DNA of 39,458 nt, taken from contig DASUOI010000024.1 of NCBI GenBank assembly GCA_036276695.1, positions 1 through 39,458 on the forward strand. The letters are read 5' to 3'. The notes under the pieces were generated by a model that saw nothing but the letters and a program-made list of their open reading frames with translations, did no database searches and was not told where the DNA came from. Below, in pieces: positions 28,773-36,881 of the stretch (positions are counted from its first letter, which is position 1; every line of letters starts with the position of its first letter). A program made the position numbers and the translations under genes. This DNA comes from JANWLD01 sp036276695. GTDB taxonomy: Bacteria; Patescibacteriota; Saccharimonadia; Saccharimonadales; 2-12-FULL-41-12.

Positions 28773-30287
28773 ATGGATCCAATAACTTTTATATTGGCTG
28801 CTTTAGGTATTGGTTTGGGCTATGGTGCCAGCACCGTTAGATCAAAAAGCCAAATAGGCAAAGCAGAAGAAAAAGCAAAAAAAGAACTAAAAAAAGCAAA
28901 AGAAGAGGCTGAGAAGCTTGTCGAAAAAGCAAAAAAAGAAGCAGGAGAATTAGCCGACGAATCAAGAAAAGAAGACCAGTCAAGACGCAAGGAATTCAAA
29001 GAGATTGAAAAGCGCTTGCTTGGCCGCGAAGAGAACCTGGATAAGAAATTAGACAGCTTGGATAAGCGGGCAGAGAGCATAAGAAAAGCCGAAAATGAGA
29101 TAGAAGAATTAAAAAATGAAATTCGTGATATTCGCACGAAACAGCAGGACAAGCTGGAAAAAATTGCCAAGCTTACCAAGACGGATGCCGCTGAAAAATT
29201 GATGGCCATGACAGAGCGTGACATCAAGAACGACCTTAAAGGCCTGATAACTAAGATTCAAAACGAAACCAGAGATTTAGCCGAAGAGAAGGCCGGGGCT
29301 ATATTGATACAAACTATGGAGCGCATGGCCAGCGAAGTTACGGCAGAACGCGTGGTTAGCGCGGTTAAGCTTGAGGACGAGGAAATGAAAGGCCGTATCA
29401 TAGGTAAAGAAGGCCGTAACATCCAAGCTCTTCAACGTGCGACGGGCGTCGACATAATGGTAGACGATACGCCGGGCATGATAATCTTAAGCTCATTTGA
29501 CCCTGTCCGCCGCGAAGTAGCCAGGGTAGCTTTAGAGATGCTTCTAAAGGACGGTCGGGTTCACCCGGGCAGGATAGAAGAAGTCGTAGATAAAGCCCAG
29601 AAACAAGTTCAAAAGGATGTGATCCGCGCCGGAGAAGATGCCGCAAGAGAAGTCGGTATCATCGGCATACCAAAGGAGATATTGCAATATCTAGGGGAGC
29701 TTAAATACCGAACAAGCTACGGCCAGAACGTGTTGAAGCATTCTACCGAAATGGCCCATATGGCTGGAGTTTTAGCTGAGCAGATTGGTGCTAATGTAAA
29801 AACTGCTAAATACGCTGCCCTTATACATGACATGGGTAAAGCTTTGACGCACAAGATCGAGGGCAAACACCACCACATTACCGGTGAAATCGCCCGGAAA
29901 TACGGAGTAAGCGAAGAAATAGCACATGCTGCTGAAGCACACCATGATGACATGGAAGCTACCACTCCGGAAGCATTGGTTGTCCGCGTAGTGGACGCGG
30001 TTAGTGCGGCGCGTCCCGGGGCCAGGAATATTTCTCAAGAAAATTTTGCTGAGAGAATGCGGGACTTGGAAAACGTGGCTTCAGGATTCAAAGGAGTCGA
30101 TAAAGCCTATGCAATTAGCGCCGGCCGAGAAGTACGCGTATTTGTTAAACCGACCGATCTTGATGATCTGGGCTCAATCAAGCTTGCCCGCGACGTGGCT
30201 AACAAGATTGAATCAACTATGCAATACCCAGGTACTATCAAGGTGAATGTCATACGCGAAACCCGAGCGATAGAATTCGCTAAATAG
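28773..30287 (+). CDS. rny: Ribonuclease Y
   Basis: RNase Y is a membrane-anchored endoribonuclease that starts mRNA decay. Order: an N-terminal membrane helix (about residues 3-20), a long Lys/Glu/Ala coiled coil (20-180), a KH domain (GRIIGKEGRNIQALQRATGVD) and an HD domain (about 340-430) with HSTEMAHMAG, ALIHDMGKALTH and AEAHHDDME. The end, TIKVNVIRETRAIEFAK, is the family C-terminus. Length 504. The ATG at 28773 has an AAAGGAT site 8 bases upstream; a longer frame from 28716 is not supported. Confidence 0.96.
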   Translation: MDPITFILAALGIGLGYGASTVRSKSQIGKAEEKAKKELKKAKEEAEKLVEKAKKEAGELADESRKEDQSRRKEFKEIEKRLLGREENLDKKLDSLDKRAESIRKAENEIEELKNEIRDIRTKQQDKLEKIAKLTKTDAAEKLMAMTERDIKNDLKGLITKIQNETRDLAEEKAGAILIQTMERMASEVTAERVVSAVKLEDEEMKGRIIGKEGRNIQALQRATGVDIMVDDTPGMIILSSFDPVRREVARVALEMLLKDGRVHPGRIEEVVDKAQKQVQKDVIRAGEDAAREVGIIGIPKEILQYLGELKYRTSYGQNVLKHSTEMAHMAGVLAEQIGANVKTAKYAALIHDMGKALTHKIEGKHHHITGEIARKYGVSEEIAHAAEAHHDDMEATTPEALVVRVVDAVSAARPGARNISQENFAERMRDLENVASGFKGVDKAYAISAGREVRVFVKPTDLDDLGSIKLARDVANKIESTMQYPGTIKVNVIRETRAIEFAK

Positions 30288-30296
30288 TCTTCTGTC

Positions 30297-30830
30297 ATGG
30301 CTCTTTATTTCGTAAGACACGGCGAAAGCACGAACAATGCTAAAAATCTGTTTTCCGGGAGAGCTAACCCTTCTTTGACTAAAAAGGGAGAAGAACAAGC
30401 TATCAAAACAGCAAGGGAAATAAAAGATCTGGTTGAAATATCCCATGTGATATCCTCGCCATTGGATAGAGCCGTCAGGACGGCTGAAATAATAGCTGAA
30501 GCCATAGGTTACGAAAAACCTATCGAGACAGACGAGCGCATCATAGAGTATGACCTGGGAGAACTGGAAAGCACCACCTGGCATAAAATTCCCAAAGAGG
30601 AATTTTCAAAAATCAAGGGCATAGAACCGCCGGCTAAATTTCGTGCGCGCCTGATTGATTTTCTAAATGAGCATAAAAACAAAAACAGTAATATCCTCAT
30701 AGTTGGACACGGAGGGGTTTATAGGATGATAGAAGCAAGCAGGTTGAAGCTTGACCCTGCGTCTTTTCAAGAAGTTGACAGGCCTGGCAATGCTTCATAT
30801 ATTGAACTTGATATAAGTTGGCTGGATTGA
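30297..30830 (+). CDS. Histidine phosphatase (phosphoglycerate mutase-like) protein
   Basis: The phosphohistidine site is YFVRHGESTNN (RHGE at 7-10), with VISSPLDRAVRTAEIIA and a second catalytic histidine in LIVGHGGVYRM. At 177 residues it is shorter than a glycolytic dPGM, so a broad-range phosphatase such as a CobC/GpmB type is more likely. The substrate cannot be read from sequence. It starts 9 bases after rny and the next gene begins 2 bases after its stop. Confidence 0.85.
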   Translation: MALYFVRHGESTNNAKNLFSGRANPSLTKKGEEQAIKTAREIKDLVEISHVISSPLDRAVRTAEIIAEAIGYEKPIETDERIIEYDLGELESTTWHKIPKEEFSKIKGIEPPAKFRARLIDFLNEHKNKNSNILIVGHGGVYRMIEASRLKLDPASFQEVDRPGNASYIELDISWLD

Positions 30831-30832
30831 TA

Positions 30833-31402
30833 ATGAAATTCTTAATTTTACATGGGACGGATGCGGATTCTAGTAAGCATTGGTTCCCTTGGCTCAAGTC
30901 CGAGCTTGAAAGCTTAGGGCATGAAGTCTGGGTCCCAGACTTGCCGGATTCTGATAGGCCTAATATCCAAAAGTATAATGACTTGCTTTTAAATAGCGAC
31001 TGGGACTTTAAAGACAGCGTTATTATAGGCCATTCTTCCGGCTCAGTAGCAATACTTGGGCTCTTGCAAGCTTTGCCTTCAGACGTAAAGATTAACACAG
31101 CAGTTTTAGCTGGAGCATTCACCAAACGTTTGAGTGAAAGCCCAAGCTGGGAGATGATAAGCGAACTGTTTGATAAGCCATTTGACTTCGAAACAATTAA
31201 GCAAAGAGCTGATAAGTTCCTGTTCATCCACTCAAAAGATGATCCTGTTTGTGACATTAATGAAGCCCGGAAACTTTGTTCGCAGGTTGACGGCGAGATG
31301 ATTGAGTTCGACGGAATGGGGCATTTTACGACAAAATTGAACCCAAGTTTCACGAAGTTTCCCGAACTTCTTGAAGTTATCAAAACCAAAATTCTTCTTT
31401 AG
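30833..31402 (+). CDS. Alpha/beta hydrolase, RBBP9/YdeN family
   Basis: The fold motifs are FLILHGTDADSSKHWFPWLK, the nucleophile elbow IIGHSSGS (Ser at about 68), then FLFIHSKDDPVCD with the acid and MGHFT with the catalytic histidine. This order and the WFPWLK segment match the RBBP9/YdeN serine hydrolases of unknown substrate. Length 189. I choose ATG 30833; an in-frame TTG at 30818 overlaps the previous gene. Confidence 0.85.
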   Translation: MKFLILHGTDADSSKHWFPWLKSELESLGHEVWVPDLPDSDRPNIQKYNDLLLNSDWDFKDSVIIGHSSGSVAILGLLQALPSDVKINTAVLAGAFTKRLSESPSWEMISELFDKPFDFETIKQRADKFLFIHSKDDPVCDINEARKLCSQVDGEMIEFDGMGHFTTKLNPSFTKFPELLEVIKTKILL

Positions 31403-31417
31403 AGCTTCCTAATCTGT

Positions 31418-31423
31418 TAAAAT
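31418..31423 (+). promoter_or_regulatory. Extended -10 box (TGTTAAAAT) of tRNA-Pro
   Basis: TAAAAT with an upstream TGT lies 22 bases before the mature tRNA-Pro. Confidence 0.4.
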
Positions 31424-31445
31424 CTAGAGGTCTCATCTCTTATAA

Positions 31446-31522
31446 CGGGGATTGGCGCAGTTGGCTAGCGCGCGCGCTTTGGGAGCGCGAGGTCGCCGGT
31501 TCGAGTCCGGCATCCCCGACCA
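31446..31522 (+). tRNA. tRNA-Pro (anticodon UGG)
   Basis: The acceptor CGGGGAT pairs with ATCCCCG, giving the C1-G72 pair typical of bacterial tRNA-Pro. The D arm is GCGC/GCGC, anticodon stem CGCGC/GCGCG with loop TTTGGGA (UGG), and T arm GCCGG-TTCGAGT-CCGGC. The discriminator is A and CCA is encoded. Confidence 0.97.
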
Positions 31523-31550
31523 TTTTCTTCTTTATTATCCTTACGGTTGC

Positions 31551-31556
31551 TACAAT
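31551..31556 (+). promoter_or_regulatory. -10 box (TACAAT) of the Clp-like operon
   Basis: TACAAT ends 9 bases before ATG 31566, with no ribosome binding site, so the operon probably starts leaderless just after tRNA-Pro. Confidence 0.45.
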
Positions 31557-31565
31557 ATAGCAGAT

Positions 31566-31931
31566 ATGTTTGCCGTACTTTTACTTAGCTGGTGGTATAG
31601 TTCTGGTTGGTCATGGCTTGCGCGGCGAAGCGCGGCCAAGTACCGACTTATAACCGAGGCGCTGTCAGTCGGTATATTAATAAAAACTTTTTTTGCACCC
31701 TGGAAACAAATACAGTCAACAACAACTTTGCAAAATTTCATTCAGTCGACCGTAGATAATATAGTATCCAGAGTGGTCGGCATGATAGTAAGGGGCTTTA
31801 TGCTCTTTACCGCCTTAGTCTTATATCTTATATTGACCATATTTACCGTAGCCAGCCTCGTTGTTTGGCCTATAGCCCCCTTGCTAGTAATAATCTTACC
31901 CATCCTTACCATTAAGGGCGTGTCACTATGA
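31566..31931 (+). CDS. Membrane protein upstream of the Clp-like ATPase (121 aa)
   Basis: I recognise no named family. It has a hydrophobic, Trp-rich N-terminus (LLLSWWYSSGWSWLARR), a central amphipathic part with FFAPWKQIQ, and two strong membrane helices at about 72-92 and 95-115. ATG 31566 is chosen from the -10 box; a longer frame would run through tRNA-Pro. The TGA overlaps the ATG of the Clp-like gene (ATGA), so the two are co-translated and may form a membrane complex. Confidence 0.75.
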   Translation: MFAVLLLSWWYSSGWSWLARRSAAKYRLITEALSVGILIKTFFAPWKQIQSTTTLQNFIQSTVDNIVSRVVGMIVRGFMLFTALVLYLILTIFTVASLVVWPIAPLLVIILPILTIKGVSL

Positions 31932-34315
31932 GCACCGCTATAAATTTAAATAGTGCCAGAAGCCAGAAATCCCGACTGTATTCCTCGCTAAATAAAAAAA
32001 GTGTCTCCATCCTTTTGGCGTCGACTTTGATAATTTCTTTATTTGCTGGAACTGCACTTCTTTATTATGAAAATTCTCTAGCGTTCACCGCCTATATACC
32101 TGCCGTCATCGCTTTGGTTATAAGGATTTGGCGAAAAGGCGATCTATCTACTTTGGCAGAGCATATGAATCCGGGTTCCCTTGACGGACTTATAGACCCC
32201 GAAGTTTTAGCAAATATAAAGACGGGCAATCCATCTAACTACGAGATATTCCAGGCGGCCTCTGGTACAGATGCAAGGTGGTTTCTGCAGGCCCGCTACC
32301 AGATTCCAAATGAATTATTCAACCTCCTTTCAAAAGAACCCAATTCGGCAATCGACCTATGGCCTGCGGTTGAAAGCCTGGCAAAAAAATATGAAGTTTC
32401 CGCCTACAAGCCGATAATAATCTTAGTAGCGTTAATTAAATCCATACCCGAGATTGAGGCCATATTAAATAGGAATAAGATGGAGATTAATGATATTGAA
32501 CAAGGTATAGTTTGGCTGGAAAATATTGAAGAAAAACGCAGAATTGTAAGCGAGGTCAGACAATTCGGCGGGATAGCCAGGGACTGGGCCTACGGCTACA
32601 CGCCGATCTTAAACTTCTTAGGCTTGAATGTATCCGAACATATTAAAAATAACGGCTTTTTTGCTGATACGTCACTTAACGACAAGCTTGTTGATAACAT
32701 GATTCAAAACTTAGATAGCGGTGCTGGTTCGGTGAGCTTGATCGGAGATTTAGGGGCAGGCAAAACTACCGCGGTCCATGCTTTTGCCGACAGGATTATA
32801 GAGGATAAAAATGTACCGGTAAGCTTAAAGAACCACCAAGTCGTCGCTATAGACGCACCGACCTTGCTTTCGCAGACTAGAGGTAAAGGAGAGCTGGAAG
32901 GATTGATGATGAGGGTGTTCAATGAGGCGGCGAGAGCAAAAAATATAATTCTCTTTCTCGACGATGCTGAAGTGTTCTTTGAGCAAGGCGAATCGAGCGT
33001 TGATTTAAGCAATATTATCCTGCCGGTTTTAGACAACGGTTCGGTCAGGGTTATTTTCGCTATGACGCCCAAAGAATGGCAATCTCTAGCCTCGCACAGC
33101 TCTAATGTCGCCAGTAAGTTCCACCCTCTTCAGATTCAACCAGCTGGAGAGGAAGAGACCCTGCATATGCTAAGGGACCAGTCGATTTTTGTGGAGTCCC
33201 AAAAAAAGGTGTTATTCACTCATCAGTCGCTGAAAGAGGCTTATAAACTTGGTTCCAGATATGATGATACGCAAGTTATGCCCGGCGGAGCACTTAGCCT
33301 CCTTAAGTCTGCCGCTCCGCTAGCAGATGGCGGTTTGGTGACCGAAGAGACGATTCAGGCTGCTATAGAGTCCTCTAAGGGCGTAAAAATTAAACAAGCT
33401 AAAGGAGAGGAGTCTACAAGCCTACTTAATCTTGAAGAAGATATTAAAAAATACGTGATTAGCCAAGAACAAGCTATAAGCGCAGTGTCGAACTCACTGC
33501 GCCGAGCCAGGAGCGGCGTAGGCAACCCCGACAGACCGGTAGGCACATTTCTATTCCTTGGCCCTACAGGCGTCGGAAAAACTGAACTTTCCAAAGCGCT
33601 TGCACGGGTATATTTCGGCGATGAGAAATCCATGATCCGGGTCGACATGAACCAATATGTTAATACGGGTGATACCGAGAGGCTTATTACGTCAATGCAG
33701 GGCGAATCATTGGGCTTCTTGGGCGAAGTCCGCAAGAAACCTTTTTCAGTCATATTGCTTGATGAAATAGAGAAGGCTGACCGCTCAGTGGTTAATTTGC
33801 TTCTGCAGATGCTTGACGAAGGTTTCATGAGCGATTCCAACAACAAAAAGGTCTCTTTCAAAGACGCAATAATCATTGCCACTTCAAACGCTGGGGCTGA
33901 CGAAATAAGAAGAATGATTGACGCGGGCGAGGACATTGTTAAGCTTCAAACTAAATTGGTTGATCTAGTAATCGAGAGAAACATTTTCGCTCCGGAATTC
34001 GTCAACCGCTTTGATGAGGTAGTAGTCTTTAAGCCTCTTACGCCGAATGAGTTGGTTAGAGTTATTGACTTAATTATAGGAAATATTAATAAAACTTTAG
34101 ACAAGCAGAAGGTCAAGGTTGAAGTTAGTGACAAGGCAAAGCAGTGGCTTGTAGATAAAGGTTATGATGCCAAGCTTGGCGCCAGGCCTATGCGCCGCGT
34201 AGCACAAAAATATATAGAGAACATTGTCGCTAAGAAACTACTGGATAGTTCCACCGTGAGCGGCGGAGTTATCAGCTTGGACGAAAAAGACTTTGAAAAC
34301 ATAGAAGCCAGTTGA
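31928..34315 (+). CDS. Membrane-anchored Clp/Hsp100-like double AAA+ ATPase
   Basis: Two membrane helices (about 26-46 and 50-68) precede a helical region (100-200), then two AAA+ modules. NBD1: Walker A GDLGAGKTT (273-281) and Walker B ILFLDDAEVFF (341-351). NBD2: Walker A GPTGVGKTE (545-553), Walker B VILLDEIEKAD (608-618), arginine finger FVNRFDE (691-697) and sensor 2 GARPMRR (751-757). NBD2 is close to ClpC/ClpB. Differences: no coiled-coil M domain between NBD1 and NBD2; the NBD1 pore loop reads TRGKGELE where Clp proteins have a K-Y-R-G-E/Q-F-E pattern; the NBD2 pore loop GYVGYEEGG is replaced by a shorter GESLGFLGE; and the ClpP-docking V/I-G-F tripeptide is absent. It is probably a ClpP-independent membrane remodelling or unfolding ATPase. 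Confidence 0.85.
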   Translation: MSTAINLNSARSQKSRLYSSLNKKSVSILLASTLIISLFAGTALLYYENSLAFTAYIPAVIALVIRIWRKGDLSTLAEHMNPGSLDGLIDPEVLANIKTGNPSNYEIFQAASGTDARWFLQARYQIPNELFNLLSKEPNSAIDLWPAVESLAKKYEVSAYKPIIILVALIKSIPEIEAILNRNKMEINDIEQGIVWLENIEEKRRIVSEVRQFGGIARDWAYGYTPILNFLGLNVSEHIKNNGFFADTSLNDKLVDNMIQNLDSGAGSVSLIGDLGAGKTTAVHAFADRIIEDKNVPVSLKNHQVVAIDAPTLLSQTRGKGELEGLMMRVFNEAARAKNIILFLDDAEVFFEQGESSVDLSNIILPVLDNGSVRVIFAMTPKEWQSLASHSSNVASKFHPLQIQPAGEEETLHMLRDQSIFVESQKKVLFTHQSLKEAYKLGSRYDDTQVMPGGALSLLKSAAPLADGGLVTEETIQAAIESSKGVKIKQAKGEESTSLLNLEEDIKKYVISQEQAISAVSNSLRRARSGVGNPDRPVGTFLFLGPTGVGKTELSKALARVYFGDEKSMIRVDMNQYVNTGDTERLITSMQGESLGFLGEVRKKPFSVILLDEIEKADRSVVNLLLQMLDEGFMSDSNNKKVSFKDAIIIATSNAGADEIRRMIDAGEDIVKLQTKLVDLVIERNIFAPEFVNRFDEVVVFKPLTPNELVRVIDLIIGNINKTLDKQKVKVEVSDKAKQWLVDKGYDAKLGARPMRRVAQKYIENIVAKKLLDSSTVSGGVISLDEKDFENIEAS

Positions 34316-34977
34316 TGGTTGGAATAATACTTTCGCTAGGTTTAATTTTTTTGCTTTTAGTCGCTAATGAACTGGCTTGGCGCAGGGGTAAACTGCAGGC
34401 CGAAGAAGCTCGAAAAACTATACATGTACTGGTCGGAGCTTTCATAGCTTTCTGGCCTCTTTACATGAGCTGGAAAACCATACAGGTTCTTAGCTTGCTA
34501 CTATTCCTCGGCGTGCTGGTTTCTTATCAGTACGGGGTATTTGGCGCCATCCATAAGGTTAAACGAAAGACAGCAGGAGAGCTTTGGTACCCGATAGGAG
34601 TAGGACTGACTGCGACTTTGACCATCCAGCCATGGATATTCACGATAGCGATCCTCCACTTGGCGCTAGCCGATGGCTTTGCCGCGGTCTTTGGCCGTAA
34701 ATATGGGATTATGCATTACCGTATAGGTCCGCATACGAAATCCGCTGTGGGTTCGTTTGTTTTTCTTGTAATTTCTTCAATCCTTTGTCTTATTGCCTAT
34801 ATAGTTTTATCGGAAGAATTACCGGGAATCTCTTTAGCTGTTTTTGCTATCACACCTTTTTTAACTACTGCCGTTGAAAGTATTTCAAGACACGGCATCG
34901 ATAATGTCCTGATTCCTCTGACGGTTGTTTTTGCTTTGGGACTCCCAACTTCCACATTGAGCCTTAGTTTTTTGTAA
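34315..34977 (+). CDS. CTP-dependent lipid/isoprenoid kinase-like membrane protein (dolichol/phytol kinase family)
   Basis: The protein has about seven hydrophobic helices. EARKTIHVLVGAFIAFWP near the N-terminus and LALADGFAAVFGRKYG with KSAVGSFVFL are the pattern of the DGK1/VTE5/SEC59 family, which phosphorylates diacylglycerol, phytol or dolichol with CTP, and is related to CDP-DAG synthases. In a bacterium the substrate might be undecaprenol or a salvaged lipid; this is inference. ATG 34315 overlaps the preceding TGA (TGATG), so it is the third gene of the Clp-like operon. Confidence 0.75.
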   Translation: MVGIILSLGLIFLLLVANELAWRRGKLQAEEARKTIHVLVGAFIAFWPLYMSWKTIQVLSLLLFLGVLVSYQYGVFGAIHKVKRKTAGELWYPIGVGLTATLTIQPWIFTIAILHLALADGFAAVFGRKYGIMHYRIGPHTKSAVGSFVFLVISSILCLIAYIVLSEELPGISLAVFAITPFLTTAVESISRHGIDNVLIPLTVVFALGLPTSTLSLSFL

Positions 34978-35000
34978 AGTATTTTCGTTTAAGTTAGAAT
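34972..35000 (+). promoter_or_regulatory. Promoter of the thiamine operon
   Basis: TTGTAA (34972-34977, covering the upstream stop codon) and TAGAAT (34995-35000) are 17 bases apart, placing the start about 15 bases before the riboswitch. Confidence 0.6.
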
Positions 35001-35022
35001 AGTTATTGTCAATAAAATTAAC

Positions 35023-35110
35023 GGGGGAGCTCAGGTGCAGCTGGGCTGAGAGTTCTAGCAATTTTCTAGAAGACCCGATGAACCTGTACGGGTAATGCCG
35101 GCGAAGGGAG
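35023..35110 (+). promoter_or_regulatory. TPP riboswitch (THI element)
   Basis: The conserved TPP aptamer is present: GGGGGAGCTCAGG, GGGCTGAGAG, a variable P3 stem-loop with TTCTAG/CTAGAA, GACCCGATGAACCTG, GGGTAATGCCGGCGAAGGGA. The last segment contains the ribosome binding site GGGAG (35106-35110), 6 bases before the ATG. No terminator lies between aptamer and gene, so ligand binding probably blocks translation start directly. Confidence 0.95.
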
Positions 35111-35116
35111 AAATAT

Positions 35117-36142
35117 ATGTCGAATTTTAAAATACTAATTATAATCTTGGCTGTCATAGTAATTGGCGGGGCAGGTCTGCTGATAGCCAAAAATAAAAAC
35201 GATGATACCAATAAAGATCAGCCGAAAGACAAAGTAACATTAGCGCTGGACTGGACGCCGAATACTAACCATACCGGTATATATGCTGCTCAGCAGAACG
35301 GCTGGTATGCGGAAGAAAATATTGAGTTGGAAATCATTCCTTATGCATCGACCCCCAGTGATGTTTTAGTCTCGTCTGGCAAAGCTGATGTAGGCATAGG
35401 CTTCACGGAAGGCGTAGTTGCCTCAGCTGCTACAGACTCACCTGTAGTATCTATAGCGGCTATTATTTCTAATAACACCTCGTCAATTGCTACCAGGGCT
35501 AGCGACAACATAGATTCCCTAGCCGATTTAGACGGTAAAATTTATGGCGGGTATGGCGCGCCTTATGAAGAGCCGGTTATGCGACAAGCTATAGAAAACG
35601 ATGGAGGCGAAGGCGACTTCAAGCAGGTCGTAGTTAATACAGCTCCAATTGACGCGCTTGAAAGTAAAAAAGTGGACTTTGTTTGGATATACGATGGCTG
35701 GGAAGGAATAGAAGCTAAAAGGCGCGGTTTTGACATAAAGCAATTTCCAGTAGTCGAGCATGGTATACCTGATTATTCCACGCCGAACATAATAACCTCG
35801 CCGCAAACAATAGCTGAAAAGTCTGATGTATTGGAGCGGTTTATGAAGGCTACATCCAGAGGCTATGAGTTTGCTAGGCTTAATGCTAACGAGGCAGCCA
35901 CCTTGCTAATTAAAGCTGCTCCGGCTGGAACATTTCCAGACGAAGAGCTGGTTTATGAAAGCCAGCGTTATCTAAGCCCGCGCTACCAAAGTGAAGGCAA
36001 GGCCTGGGGCTTGCAGGATCCGCAATTTTGGCGGAACTATCCGGAATTTATGGTAGCTAATAATGCCGTTGTCGATGTAGCTGGTAATCCGATCGAAAGT
36101 ATAGATTTTGACTCTCTTTATACCAACGAATTTTTAGAATAA
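35117..36142 (+). CDS. thiY: ABC transporter substrate-binding protein, NMT1/THI5-like (thiamine or precursor uptake)
   Basis: The N-terminal helix (residues 5-24) has no lipobox cysteine, so the protein is anchored by this uncleaved helix or secreted. The binding domain shows VTLALDWTPNTNHTGIYAAQ, the NMT1/THI5 signature, VLVSSGKADVGIG, GYGAPYEEPVMRQ and FVWIYDGWEGIEAK. ThiY proteins bind formyl-aminopyrimidine or HMP; some relatives bind thiamine itself. The TPP riboswitch directly upstream and the kinase at the operon end confirm a thiamine role. Confidence 0.9.
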   Translation: MSNFKILIIILAVIVIGGAGLLIAKNKNDDTNKDQPKDKVTLALDWTPNTNHTGIYAAQQNGWYAEENIELEIIPYASTPSDVLVSSGKADVGIGFTEGVVASAATDSPVVSIAAIISNNTSSIATRASDNIDSLADLDGKIYGGYGAPYEEPVMRQAIENDGGEGDFKQVVVNTAPIDALESKKVDFVWIYDGWEGIEAKRRGFDIKQFPVVEHGIPDYSTPNIITSPQTIAEKSDVLERFMKATSRGYEFARLNANEAATLLIKAAPAGTFPDEELVYESQRYLSPRYQSEGKAWGLQDPQFWRNYPEFMVANNAVVDVAGNPIESIDFDSLYTNEFLE

Positions 36143-36143
36143 A

Positions 36144-36881
36144 GTGTCATCCGAAACAATTTTAAAGCTAGATAAGATTAATAAATCCTTCACTGTCTCC
36201 GGTAGTAAGGTAAATGTGTTGAACGACATTGATTTAGATGTCAAAAAAGGCGAATTCAGCTGCATTATCGGCCCTAATGGAAGCGGTAAGACAACTTTAA
36301 TAAAGATAATTTCCGGTATTGAAAAACCCTCCGGCGGTGAATACTGGAAATCAGGCAAAATAGCTTACCTGCCGCAACAGGACAGCTTATTACCATGGCT
36401 GACTGTTAGAGAAAACATAGAACTTCCTGGAAAAATAAACAATAGATTAACAAGAAGCATACAAAAAGACGTCGCTAAATACTTGAGAAAATATAATCTG
36501 ACAAAGTTTTCTGATTTTTATCCGAGCGAAATATCCGGCGGTATGAAACAAAAAGCCGCGCTTATTAGAGCGGTCGCTTATAAGCCGGATATTATTATTC
36601 TTGACGAACCGTTTTCTGCATTGGACGCAATAACTAGGGTGGAAACACAAAAAATGCTATCCGATCTATGGCTTGAGTACAAACCGACGATTCTTTGCGT
36701 TACCCATGATATTGACGAGGCAATTTTTTTAAGCGATAGGATCTTTGTTCTAAGCAAGCGTCCCGGTAAAGTAGCTAAAATTTTTAATACTCGTTTAAAG
36801 AGACCTAGATCTCTAGGTGATATTAACTCGGCAAAAGCTATAGGGCTCAAGAAAAGTTTGCATGGGATGCTTATAAAATGA
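36144..36881 (+). CDS. thiZ: ABC transporter ATPase of the thiamine operon
   Basis: Walker A GPNGSGKT (43-50), Q-loop LPQQDSLLPWLTV (76-88), signature SGGMKQ (131-136), Walker B IIILDEPFSALD (150-161) and the switch histidine in VTHDIDEA are all present. The sequence type is that of nitrate/sulfonate/THI5-type importers. The start is GTG, one base after the thiY stop. The end overlaps the permease start by 4 bases. Confidence 0.92.
   Translation: MSSETILKLDKINKSFTVSGSKVNVLNDIDLDVKKGEFSCIIGPNGSGKTTLIKIISGIEKPSGGEYWKSGKIAYLPQQDSLLPWLTVRENIELPGKINNRLTRSIQKDVAKYLRKYNLTKFSDFYPSEISGGMKQKAALIRAVAYKPDIIILDEPFSALDAITRVETQKMLSDLWLEYKPTILCVTHDIDEAIFLSDRIFVLSKRPGKVAKIFNTRLKRPRSLGDINSAKAIGLKKSLHGMLIK

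Noticed and set aside
35117..35200. Lipoprotein signal on the substrate-binding protein
   Set aside because: There is no cysteine after the hydrophobic helix.
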